Origin: a bacterium
GTDB lineage: Bacteria; Zhuqueibacterota; Zhuqueibacteria; Residuimicrobiales; Residuimicrobiaceae
Direction of reading: 5' to 3'
Assembly (NCBI GenBank): GCA_012523655.1
Contig: JAAYTV010000292.1
Span: forward strand, 1-8,911
Length of the DNA: 8,911 bases
This document shows positions 1 to 6,892 of this stretch, in pieces (the stretch's first letter is position 1; each line of letters begins with the position of its first letter). The notes below the pieces were generated by a model. That model was given only the letters and a program-made list of their open reading frames with translations, did not search any database and was not told the DNA's origin. A program made the translations under genes and the position numbers.

Positions 1-1634
1 CAGGGGAGTCCCGCCAGCGCCTGGGCCCGCCAGCGACCTTTGAAGCGCAACAGGAACGAGGCGTGCGGCTGCAGCCGCAGGTCCACTGAATCTCGATTCA
101 GCACATACTTTTTCCCCGTGAGCAGATCCTGAAAACGACCGCGATGGAACACCGTGCGGGGCAACCCCAGGCGCCGCCCTTCGACGCTGCCCGCATTGTT
201 CAGCACCACCAGGATCGCATCCCGCTGGTCATAGCGCAGATATGCGTAAACCCCATAATCCTTGTAAACCTCCACCAGTCTGCCGCCGGAAAGGCAGGGG
301 TATCTTTTTCTGAGCCTCGTCAGTGCTGCGACAGATTCAAACAGATCACGATCCTTACCGTAGACCGCCTGCCAGTCCATCATCCTACGATTCAGATAAT
401 CCTGTCCCGCGCCTGTTTTTTCATGGGTGGGCGCTGCGCCGGGCGAAGCGACTTCTGTGCCGTAATAGAGCATAGGCAGGCCGGGGATGGTGAACAGATA
501 GGTGAGGGCTGATTCAGTTTTTTCCTTCGGCTGTTCTCCGGCCCAGTAACGGAAGCGGGCCACGTCATGGTTGTCGATCAGGGGCGAGAGCAGAAGGGAG
601 GGAAACGCGGCGTATGATCGCTTATATTGTTCGCTCAGCCACTGCATGCCGCTGCCCTGGGCAAAGACGCGATGGATGGCATAGTACATGGGGATATCAA
701 AGAGTGCAGTGAATCCCAGGTCCCGGTAGCCGGCGACGTAGTGCGTATCACCGCTGAAAACTTCACCCAACAGCAGAAAATCGGGTCCGGCGAATTCATG
801 CAGGTCCTGGCACAATTTGCGCCAGAAGGATTTGGGGATGTGTTTGACCGCATCCAGACGGAATCCGTCGCAGCCGGTCTGCAGGATCCAGAATTTGGAC
901 ATGTCCAGTAGAAATCGGTAGACGTTGGGATTGTCTTGATCCAAGTCAGGCAGTCCGTTGAGCTCGCGGTTTTCCAGCTGTTCCTGGTCCTGCCAGTCTT
1001 GAATGCTGGTGGACGCGTCGACGCCGCTGTGGCTGTGGAACCAGTATCGATAACCCGCCTGCTGCCATAGTTTTTGATCAGCAACCCAGGGGTGGTCCGA
1101 CGCCACATGGTTGTAGATCATGTCGAGGATGATTTTGATGTGCCGGCGATGGGCTTCTTTCACCAGCTTTTGCAGCAGCGCCATGTCGCCGAAATGCTCA
1201 TCTACGGAAAAAAAATCGACCGGGCTGTAGCCGTGATAGGGCCACCACCCTGCAAACGCGGAATCGCTGTTGTCATAGACCGGCGACAGCCACAAGGCGG
1301 TGATGCCCAGCTCCTGGAGATACTCCAGCCGGTCGATGACGCCCTGCAGATCGCCGCCCTGATAGGTCTTGAGCGCCTCGGAATTGTCGATAGTCGGATC
1401 AAAAAGCACATGGCTGGCGGGGTTGCGGCCCGCATCATTGGCCGGATCGCCGTTGCAGAATCGGTCGATCAGCAGAAAATAGAGGATCTCGCGAGACCAA
1501 TCCACAACCGGCCGGGTTTGCGGCTGAAGTGAGGGGCTGGCGCGCGGCGACCAGACAGGCCCGTACTCCGGTTGATCAGCGGATGCGGAGAGGCACAGGA
1601 TAAGGATGAAATAGAGATATCGTTCGATCTGCAC
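1..1634 (-). CDS. Exported GH13 alpha-amylase-family glycosidase (3' end beyond window)
   Basis: This is a glycoside hydrolase family 13 enzyme that should hydrolyse alpha-glucans or maltodextrins. The frame is open for 544 codons from a GTG at 1634 to the window edge. The GTG follows AAGGGAG by 7 bases. Residues 1-18 form a short signal peptide: Arg5, then a hydrophobic YLYFILILCLSASA stretch, so export to the periplasm or outside is likely. The barrel opens with LLIDRFCNGDP. Conserved region I is DMIYNH (Asp171 to His176). Region II is GFRLDAVKH with nucleophile Asp261. Region III is GEVFSGD with acid/base Glu291. Region IV is IDNHD with Asp357. LPDLD stands where region V is expected. The triad is therefore complete. 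The last visible residues, around QPHASFLLRFK, resemble the end of the C-terminal beta domain, so little is probably missing. The gene is the last visible one of the exporter operon. Alpha-amylase, neopullulanase and cyclomaltodextrinase specificities cannot be separated from this sequence. Confidence 0.93.
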   Translation of the reverse strand, partial: MQIERYLYFILILCLSASADQPEYGPVWSPRASPSLQPQTRPVVDWSREILYFLLIDRFCNGDPANDAGRNPASHVLFDPTIDNSEALKTYQGGDLQGVIDRLEYLQELGITALWLSPVYDNSDSAFAGWWPYHGYSPVDFFSVDEHFGDMALLQKLVKEAHRRHIKIILDMIYNHVASDHPWVADQKLWQQAGYRYWFHSHSGVDASTSIQDWQDQEQLENRELNGLPDLDQDNPNVYRFLLDMSKFWILQTGCDGFRLDAVKHIPKSFWRKLCQDLHEFAGPDFLLLGEVFSGDTHYVAGYRDLGFTALFDIPMYYAIHRVFAQGSGMQWLSEQYKRSYAAFPSLLLSPLIDNHDVARFRYWAGEQPKEKTESALTYLFTIPGLPMLYYGTEVASPGAAPTHEKTGAGQDYLNRRMMDWQAVYGKDRDLFESVAALTRLRKRYPCLSGGRLVEVYKDYGVYAYLRYDQRDAILVVLNNAGSVEGRRLGLPRTVFHRGRFQDLLTGKKYVLNRDSVDLRLQPHASFLLRFKGRWRAQALAGLP

Positions 1635-1641
1635 TATGGGT

Positions 1642-1648
1642 CTCCCTT
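1642..1648 (-). promoter_or_regulatory. Ribosome binding site for the GH13 gene
   Basis: The minus strand reads AAGGGAG, 7 bases before the GTG at 1634. It is the main reason for choosing this GTG, because no ATG lies nearby and the next residues form a signal peptide. Confidence 0.6.
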
Positions 1649-1658
1649 GTAAAGCGGC

Positions 1659-1682
1659 GGCGCCTGCCGGGAATCAGGCGCC
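1659..1682 (-). other. Perfect inverted repeat over the exporter stop codon
   Basis: GGCGCCTG at 1659-1666 and CAGGCGCC at 1675-1682 are exact reverse complements around an 8-base loop. In minus-strand RNA this would be a very GC-rich 8-base-pair stem that includes part of the TGA stop of the upstream ABC gene (1674-1676). No T-run follows, so it is not a typical intrinsic terminator. It could protect the upstream message from 3' degradation or lower expression of the amylase, but that is inference. Confidence 0.5.
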
Positions 1683-3446
1683 CTCCAGATCATACTGAAG
1701 CTGATAGAGACGATGATAAATGCCTTTACGATGGAGTAGCTCTGCGTGCGTGCCCATCTCCCTGATCTCACCCTTGTGCAACACCAGGATCCAATCCGCA
1801 TCCTGAATCGTCGAAAGCCGGTGGGCGATGATGATGGAGGTGCGTCCCTTCATCAACACCTGGATGGCATCGCGAATATAGCCCTCGGTTTCAGTGTCCA
1901 CGCTTGATGTGGCTTCATCCAGAATCAGGATCTCTGGATCAAAGCAGAGTGCGCGCGCGAATGACAACAGCTGTTTCTGGCCCACTGAGAGGTTGTTGCC
2001 GCGCTCGGAAAGTTCCGTCTGGTATCCGTGGGGCAATTTAACGATGAAATCGTGTGCGTGCACCTCCTGCGCCGCACGGAGCACCCGGTCCATGGGAATG
2101 TTCTGATTGCCGAGCCGGATGTTGTATTCCACGGTGCCGGAAAAGATGAACACTTCCTGCAGCACCATGCGAATCCGTTGGCGCAGGTCCTCCAGGGGCA
2201 TGGAGCGGGTGTCGACGCCGTCGAGGAACACGGCGCCGGTCGTGGGCTCGTACAGACGATTGATCAGGTTGATCAACGAGGTCTTGCCTGCGCCGGTTGC
2301 GCCGACCACCGCCACCTTTTCTCCCGGTTTGATGGTGAAATTCACATCTTTGAGCACCAGATGATCCTGATTGTAGCCGAAGGAGACTTGATGAAATTGG
2401 ATTTCACCCCGGGCCGGCGGCATCGGCGCAGGCACGCTAGGCCCCAGCGCCTGGATCGGCGCATCGAGTACGGCAAAGATCCGTTCGCTGGCCGCCATGG
2501 CCGATTGCAGCAGGTTGAACTTTTCCGACAAGTCGCGGATCGGCATGAAAAAACGCTGCACGTATTGTAAAAAGGCGACCAGAACGCCCAAGGTGAGCGT
2601 ATGGTCGATGACCTGCAAACCGCCATACCATAGAATCAGGCCGATGCTGATGGCCATAATCAGTTCGATCACCGGATAAAAAACCGCATAATAAAAAATT
2701 GTTTTCAAGTACGCCTGCAGATGGTCCCGGTTCAGCTGATCGAAGCGAGCGCTGTTTTTCGCTTCGCGGTTGAACAGCTGGACCGTGGTGATGGCGGTGA
2801 TGTTTTCTTGCAGATAGCTGTTGATGCGGGCGATGCGCAGCCGCACCTGGCGGAATGAATCCCTGATGTGGGTGCGGAAAAGATAACTGGTGTAGAGGAT
2901 CAGGGGCAGGACCAGCAGGGTCAGCGCAGCAAGCCGCCAGTGGAACAGCATCATGGCCACCATGATGCCGATGAGAACAAAGAGATCGCCAAAAATCGTG
3001 ACCACGCCGCTGGAGAGCATGTTGTTCAGCGTCTCTACATCGTTGGTGACGCGGGTGATCAACCGGCCGACGGGATTGCGGTCAAAGTAAGAGAGGGGCA
3101 GTTTCTGCAAATGGCTGAACAGGGACATGCGCATGTCATACATGATCCGTTGACCGATGCGCTGGGTCAGCCAGGTGGTGGTATAGGTGATGATCGCCTG
3201 CCCCACCAGCAGAAGCAAATAGCGCAGCGCGATGCGCCGCAATCCGGCCGCATCACTGTTGCGAATATGATCATCGATGGCGATGCGGGTGAGGTAAGGC
3301 CCGGCCAGTTCGATCAGGGAGCCGGCGATCAGCAGCGCAACGGCCAGCAGCACGCTCCACCGATAGGGCCGTAAAAATCCCAGCAGCCGCCGCATCTGTC
3401 GGCTGTCATAGGCTTTACCGAGCGTTTCCTCTTCGTGAACGGACAT
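1674..3446 (-). CDS. ABC exporter half-transporter, MdlB/BmrD-like
   Basis: A 590-residue half-transporter with an N-terminal six-helix membrane domain (about residues 25-310) and a C-terminal nucleotide-binding domain. Walker A is GATGAGKT at 382-389. The signature is LSVGQ at 486-490, non-canonical at its third position. Walker B is ILILDE with catalytic Glu511, followed by the D-loop SSVD. The switch histidine is His542 in IIAHRLS. An intact catalytic Glu with an altered signature is what is seen in one half of heterodimeric exporters such as MdlAB, LmrCD, BmrCD and TM287/288; the gene just upstream is the evident partner. The ATG at 3446 overlaps the partner's TGA as TGATG and has GGAAGAG 5 bases upstream. 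A TTG at 3449 is possible but less likely. Location is the inner membrane. The substrate is unknown; members export drugs, lipids or peptides. Confidence 0.93.
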   Translation of the reverse strand: MSVHEEETLGKAYDSRQMRRLLGFLRPYRWSVLLAVALLIAGSLIELAGPYLTRIAIDDHIRNSDAAGLRRIALRYLLLLVGQAIITYTTTWLTQRIGQRIMYDMRMSLFSHLQKLPLSYFDRNPVGRLITRVTNDVETLNNMLSSGVVTIFGDLFVLIGIMVAMMLFHWRLAALTLLVLPLILYTSYLFRTHIRDSFRQVRLRIARINSYLQENITAITTVQLFNREAKNSARFDQLNRDHLQAYLKTIFYYAVFYPVIELIMAISIGLILWYGGLQVIDHTLTLGVLVAFLQYVQRFFMPIRDLSEKFNLLQSAMAASERIFAVLDAPIQALGPSVPAPMPPARGEIQFHQVSFGYNQDHLVLKDVNFTIKPGEKVAVVGATGAGKTSLINLINRLYEPTTGAVFLDGVDTRSMPLEDLRQRIRMVLQEVFIFSGTVEYNIRLGNQNIPMDRVLRAAQEVHAHDFIVKLPHGYQTELSERGNNLSVGQKQLLSFARALCFDPEILILDEATSSVDTETEGYIRDAIQVLMKGRTSIIIAHRLSTIQDADWILVLHKGEIREMGTHAELLHRKGIYHRLYQLQYDLEGA

Positions 3447-5275
3447 CAAATCTCTTCCAAGGATTGTTCCAACAGTTGACGCTGATAGAGCTGATAATAG
3501 GCACCCTGCACGGCCAGTAATTGTTCATGGCGGCCCTGTTCCACGATGTGGCCGTTCTCCAGCACAATAATCAGATCGGCATCGTGCACCGTGGAGATGC
3601 GGTGCGAGATGAGGATGGTGGTTCGACCCCTGCGCACCTGCTCCAACTCGTTCCAGATCGCCTCTTCGGTGTAGGTGTCCACCGCCGACAGTGAGTCGTC
3701 GAGGATGAGGATTTTGGGGTCGCGTAAAATCGCCCGGCTGATGGCCACGCGTTGCTTTTGACCGCCGGATAGGGTGAGACCGCGCTCTCCCACGAGCGTG
3801 TTCCAGCCGTCGGGGAATTGATCCAGGTCTTTGTTGAGCTGAGAGATGCGCACCGCATCCTGAAAAGCGGCCTGCGGCGCCTGGTCCACTCCGAAGGTGA
3901 TGTTTTCCGCCAGCGTGTCTGAGAACAGCATGGTCTCCTGAGTGACGAATCCGATATGCCGGCGCAGAAGCTGCAGGGGAATCCGACGGAGGTCATGACC
4001 GTCGATTTTGCAGCTGCCGGGCGGAACATCATACAACCGCGGCAGCAGGGAGGCCAACGTGCTCTTGCCCGCGCCGGTATGGCCCACGATGGCCAGCGTC
4101 ATGCCCTGCCGAATGGTCAGGGTGATGTCGCTTAAAACCGGGACTGTGGTTCCGGGATATTGAAAGGTGAGATGGTCGAATTCCACCTGGCCCTTCAGGC
4201 TGGTGATCGACCAGTCGGTGTTCTCATCATCGTCAATGTTGTTTTTTTCTTTCATGATGCTGAGGATGCGCTCGCAGGAGGCCATGCCCTCCTGCCACAT
4301 ATTTAAAACCCACCCCAGAGAGATGATCGGCCATGCAAGCATGCTTAAATACGCCATAAAGGCGACCATGCCGCCGATGGTCAACCGGCCCTGCATCACC
4401 TCGCGGCCGCTGAGATACAGACAAGTCAGTATAGTCAACCCCAAGAGAAAATCAATGGTGGACCACAGGCCGGCGCGCACCCGCACCAGCTTCATGTTGC
4501 GGTGTATGTATTCGCGGTTCAATTGCTTGAAATCGGCGATCTCATGCGCCTCTTGAACATAGGATTTGAGGACCCGCATGCCGGAGAGGTTTTCCTGAAC
4601 TTTGGCGGTGATGGAGGAGTACTGCGCCTGAATGTTCTTGAACAGGCCGTTGATCTTTTTAACCTGATGTCTGACGATGACCGCTACAACCGGCATAGGC
4701 AACAACGACCAGGCGGTCACTCTGGGAGACAGGGTCATCAACATCGTCAGCGAGAACAGCGATAGGGTGATGGTGTTCATCATATACATGACGCCGGGTC
4801 CCATCATGGTGCGCACAGCCTCGATGTCGTTGGTGGCGCGCGCCATCAGATCCCCGGTCTTAGCCTGTTGATAAAATAAAGCCGGCAGAGTCTGCAGATG
4901 GTTAAAGTAATCGTTGCGGATCCGGTACTCGATCTCCCGGGAAAGACCGATGAGGATATTGCGCATCAGATAGCGGAACAATCCATGAATCGCGGCCACC
5001 GCAACGCTGATGAGCGCCACCAACATTAAAAAATGGGGCAGAGAAAACATGGAGGCCCAGCGCAGCAGCCAGTTCGGCAGGCGGACGGAGGAGAGGCCTC
5101 CCATCTGGTATTCCAGGTATTCGATGGCGTAACGCAATACCCACGGGGTTCCGACCTGCCACACATTGGTCAGCAGGACAAAGAGAAAACCGAGCAGCCA
5201 GCGGTTTTTATAACGCAGAACATAGGCAAGGACAAATTGTCGGGAAGTTTGAATCTCAGCCACCGGAGACGGCAT
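3446..5275 (-). CDS. ABC exporter half-transporter with degenerate ATPase site, MdlA/BmrC-like
   Basis: A 609-residue half-transporter with a membrane domain (about residues 25-330, first helix near WLLGFLFVLL) fused to an ATPase domain. Walker A is GHTGAGKS at 398-405. The Q-loop lies in FVTQETMLFSD. The signature is a canonical LSGGQ at 502-506. Walker B is ILILDD: Asp526 is normal, but position 527 is Asp where the catalytic Glu is expected. The switch histidine His558 is kept. In the predicted heterodimer this domain's Walker motifs pair with the LSVGQ of the downstream partner to make a weak or inactive site, while its own LSGGQ completes the partner's active site. This split of roles is well known for heterodimeric exporters. 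The ATG at 5275 has a modest AAAGAG 6 bases upstream. The TGA overlaps the partner's start, which implies translational coupling. Confidence 0.94.
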   Translation of the reverse strand: MPSPVAEIQTSRQFVLAYVLRYKNRWLLGFLFVLLTNVWQVGTPWVLRYAIEYLEYQMGGLSSVRLPNWLLRWASMFSLPHFLMLVALISVAVAAIHGLFRYLMRNILIGLSREIEYRIRNDYFNHLQTLPALFYQQAKTGDLMARATNDIEAVRTMMGPGVMYMMNTITLSLFSLTMLMTLSPRVTAWSLLPMPVVAVIVRHQVKKINGLFKNIQAQYSSITAKVQENLSGMRVLKSYVQEAHEIADFKQLNREYIHRNMKLVRVRAGLWSTIDFLLGLTILTCLYLSGREVMQGRLTIGGMVAFMAYLSMLAWPIISLGWVLNMWQEGMASCERILSIMKEKNNIDDDENTDWSITSLKGQVEFDHLTFQYPGTTVPVLSDITLTIRQGMTLAIVGHTGAGKSTLASLLPRLYDVPPGSCKIDGHDLRRIPLQLLRRHIGFVTQETMLFSDTLAENITFGVDQAPQAAFQDAVRISQLNKDLDQFPDGWNTLVGERGLTLSGGQKQRVAISRAILRDPKILILDDSLSAVDTYTEEAIWNELEQVRRGRTTILISHRISTVHDADLIIVLENGHIVEQGRHEQLLAVQGAYYQLYQRQLLEQSLEEI

Positions 5276-5277
5276 AC

Positions 5278-5365
5278 TCAGCTCTTTCGCTCTAGTCGTT
5301 GGTTAATATAGCGAATGGCTGCGAGATATTCAAGTAATTGCTTGCGGCGTTCTGCGGCTTGGGGG
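5278..5365 (-). other. Coding-like 88-base spacer, possible frameshifted C-terminus of the upstream gene
   Basis: This gap separates the unknown gene from the first exporter gene. In the +1 frame relative to the unknown gene it is open and ends in TGA at 5278-5280, two bases before the exporter ATG. The translation (DPQAAERRKQLLEYLAAI, then RYINQRLERKS) reads like a charged amphipathic helix. The frame has no ATG, GTG or TTG within the spacer. Its nearest possible start is a TTG at 5475, deep inside the upstream gene. A separate small gene is therefore unlikely; the choices are untranslated spacer or frameshifted extension. Confidence 0.45.
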
Positions 5366-6085
5366 TCAATCGAACAAAAAATTGTAGCGGTCTTTTTCCC
5401 TGCGCAGCCCCTGGCGGATGAGGCGTTCCACCCAGGGTGAGGCAGGCGGCAGAGGTTGGACGTTGAGCCGCTCAATCATCTTTTGCAGAACCCAGGCGAC
5501 ATAGCGCGGCGAAGAGATGCCGCGGTAGGCCAGTTGGCGGTACAGCTGATACAGGCGGAGCAAACCCTGCCGCAAGTAACGGATCGCTTCGTTCACTCGA
5601 CCTTCTTCCAGGCTGATCATGGCCAAGGCGCGATAATATAACAGCTGCACTTCAGGCTGATGACGCAGAAAGGAGAGCTGAATCGCAGAATCGGAAAAGC
5701 AGTGACTCCCCAGATCCAGCAGATGCAGGTTGTGCCGCGCATCCTGGGCGGCTCGATGGTGACGGCGAACGTGAAACAGAGCCAGGTTGCGGGTGAAATA
5801 GAGGATGAACTCTTGTTTCAGCAACAGGATGGTTTCCTCGTCCTGCATGGACGGGCAAGCCTTTTGGCAGAGCGAGCGCGCTTGAGCGCTGTAATAGTCA
5901 AAATACGAGGGATAGCCCAGGGGTCGAAAGCCGTCGGGCCTGCCGATCAGGCTGATGTGCAGGGTGCCGCTGCGCATGGCAATCTGCAGTTTTTCCTCGT
6001 GCAGGTGATCTTGAAACAGGGTGACCTGCATGTCCCCTGCTGCCTCGAGCCAGAACCGCAAAATGGGTCCGATATCAAAGGGCAA
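5366..6085 (-). CDS. Uncharacterised TPR-like protein, UVR-family-like
   Basis: This gene is not firmly recognised. It encodes about 239 residues from the TTG at 6085, which lies 6 bases behind a perfect GGAGGAG. A TTG at 6100 would add five residues but lacks a ribosome binding site. There is no signal peptide or clear membrane helix, so it is probably cytoplasmic. The N-terminal part carries GRPDGFRPLGYPSYFDYY. From memory, this resembles a family of bacterial proteins that often end in a UvrB/UvrC (UVR) motif; no convincing UVR motif is visible here. The middle and C-terminal parts are helical and TPR-like (HNLHLLDLGSHCF, YYRALAMISLEEGRVNEAIR). The frame stops at 5366 just after a T6 run, and coding-like sequence continues in another frame, so the annotated C-terminus is suspect. 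It is the first gene of the exporter and amylase operon. A role in that operon cannot be deduced. Confidence 0.7.
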   Translation of the reverse strand: MPFDIGPILRFWLEAAGDMQVTLFQDHLHEEKLQIAMRSGTLHISLIGRPDGFRPLGYPSYFDYYSAQARSLCQKACPSMQDEETILLLKQEFILYFTRNLALFHVRRHHRAAQDARHNLHLLDLGSHCFSDSAIQLSFLRHQPEVQLLYYRALAMISLEEGRVNEAIRYLRQGLLRLYQLYRQLAYRGISSPRYVAWVLQKMIERLNVQPLPPASPWVERLIRQGLRREKDRYNFLFD

Positions 6086-6091
6086 TCCGCA

Positions 6092-6098
6092 CTCCTCC
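6092..6098 (-). promoter_or_regulatory. Strong ribosome binding site deciding the TTG start at 6085
   Basis: The minus strand reads GGAGGAG, the full complement of the 16S rRNA tail, 6 bases before TTG at 6085. It supports that TTG over the TTG at 6100, whose coding sequence would include this motif. Confidence 0.6.
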
Positions 6099-6100
6099 AA

Positions 6101-6345
6101 GTGTACATTCAGGCGTGATTGTCATAGCAAGAATAGTACCATGTTAAGACTGTGATGCCCCACCTCGTCGGCACTTGTAAAATATGATGATAGAAATAGA
6201 CTGGGCAAAGCGTCTTTTCTGCGAACAGGTTCAGGGTGTCAAGTTTCATTTCGAAAAGCCGGTGCTTGTCATAAAATTGGGTCTATGGCCTTGGTATCGC
6301 CTGCGCTGTTATCTCACAAAAATGGCAAAAAAACAATTAATTTGC
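6101..6345. other. Divergent intergenic region
   Basis: About 330 bases separate the two start codons (6085 and 6422). This left part holds no gene I can support. It contains a weak minus-strand promoter candidate (6179-6208). At its right end an A/T-rich stretch (about 6318-6343, with A7 at 6327-6333) sits just upstream of the mraZ -35 box, where an UP element would lie. No structured RNA or terminator was recognised. Confidence 0.5.
6179..6208 (-). promoter_or_regulatory. Weak promoter candidate for the exporter/amylase operon
   Basis: On the minus strand, TTGCCC (6208-6203) is followed after 18 bases by TATTTT (6184-6179). Transcription would start near 6172, giving a leader of about 87 bases. 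Both boxes are imperfect and the spacing is one base long, so this is only a candidate. Confidence 0.2.
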
Positions 6346-6374
6346 TTGACAGAGAGTGCAATTTTTAGTATTTT
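6346..6374 (+). promoter_or_regulatory. Sigma-70-type promoter of the mraZ/dcw operon
   Basis: A perfect TTGACA at 6346-6351 is followed by a 17-base spacer and TATTTT at 6369-6374, with A/T-rich DNA upstream. Transcription should start near 6381, giving a leader of about 41 bases that is almost filled by the TGGNN repeats. Consensus quality and position directly ahead of mraZ make it convincing, though untested. Confidence 0.75.
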
Positions 6375-6383
6375 ACCAATGTA

Positions 6384-6408
6384 TGGTGATTAATGGTGAT
6401 AAATGGGT
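6384..6408 (+). promoter_or_regulatory. MraZ operator: three TGGNN repeats with 10-base period
   Basis: TGGTG at 6384, TGGTG at 6394 and TGGGT at 6404 recur exactly every 10 bases, separated by A/T-rich 5-base spacers (ATTAA, ATAAA). E. coli MraZ is known to bind tandem TGGGN repeats separated by 5 bases ahead of its own gene. Here the repeats lie just after the predicted -10 box, over the transcription start and leader. Bound MraZ would be expected to block initiation and so repress its own operon. Confidence 0.75.
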
Positions 6409-6421
6409 ATAAAATGATCCG

Positions 6422-6892
6422 ATGAATATGCTCTATGGTACATATCGTGTCGCTTTTGATGCCAGCGGCCGGATCAGCATTCCGCTGAAAATGCGCAATT
6501 CGTTTCCAGAGGCGATGCGAGACAAGATCTGGGTGACCATCGGATACCAAAAATGCATCGCTGGATACAATGAGAAGGAATTTCTTCGCTTCTTCAATGC
6601 GCTGGCTTCGATCCGCGACATTAATGAGATCGAAAAGTCCGAGTTGATCGGAGCCTTTTCCAAAAACTTGACGGATTTGGCGTTTGACAAGCAGGGACGC
6701 ATTGTGCTGCCGCAGAATCTGATCGACTTTGCTGAATTGCAGCACGGTTCCGAGGTGTTGGTGCTTGGTGTGATGAACCATTTGGAAATCTGGAATCCGG
6801 CGGCTCACGCGCAGCAGGCCCAGTCCAGTCTGCAGACCGTGCAGACGCGGCTGCGCAGCTTGAACCTTGATCTGGCGACCCAGATTGAATAA
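6422..6892 (+). CDS. mraZ: Transcriptional regulator MraZ
   Basis: MraZ is the conserved DNA-binding regulator at the head of dcw clusters. It forms rings of double AbrB-like (SpoVT-AbrB) units and usually represses its own operon. The protein has 156 residues, slightly longer than the usual 140-150. Both copies of the fold show the DxxGRxxxP signature: D13ASGRISIP21 and D89KQGRIVLP97. The C-terminal part runs through LVLGVMNHLEIWNP. The tail after about residue 125 is rich in Gln and Ala and probably helical. The ATG at 6422 starts the typical N-terminus (LYGTYRVAFD). There is no strong ribosome binding site, and a second ATG at 6428 is possible. The gene sits directly behind a good promoter and MraZ-type operator repeats, and its 3' end overlaps rsmH. 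Confidence 0.95.
   Translation: MNMLYGTYRVAFDASGRISIPLKMRNSFPEAMRDKIWVTIGYQKCIAGYNEKEFLRFFNALASIRDINEIEKSELIGAFSKNLTDLAFDKQGRIVLPQNLIDFAELQHGSEVLVLGVMNHLEIWNPAAHAQQAQSSLQTVQTRLRSLNLDLATQIE

Noticed and set aside
635..1108. 157-codon minus-strand frame inside the amylase gene
   Set aside because: It is in a different frame from the GH13 motifs, which run uninterrupted from 1634 to the window edge.
1659..1682. Intrinsic terminator after the exporter genes
   Set aside because: The stem is good but no T-run follows on the minus strand, and the amylase begins immediately downstream.
2028..2570. 180-codon plus-strand frame opposite the exporter ATPase domain
   Set aside because: It lies antisense to conserved Walker and signature motifs and has a biased shadow-like composition.
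2868..3374. 168-codon plus-strand frame opposite the second exporter gene
   Set aside because: It is antisense to a confident ABC membrane domain, and its Gln/His/Asp-rich composition is typical of the complement of hydrophobic codons.
6184..6393. 69-codon plus-strand frame in the intergenic region
   Set aside because: It has no ribosome binding site, its end covers the mraZ promoter and first operator repeat, and the translation shows no recognisable features.
6414..6425. Three-codon minicistron (ATG ATC CGA TGA) overlapping the mraZ start
   Set aside because: It has no ribosome binding site and is short enough to arise by chance; nothing supports a leader peptide.
6365..6808. 147-codon minus-strand frame opposite mraZ
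   Set aside because: mraZ on the plus strand is a clear family member; this antisense frame has no supporting motif or start signal.
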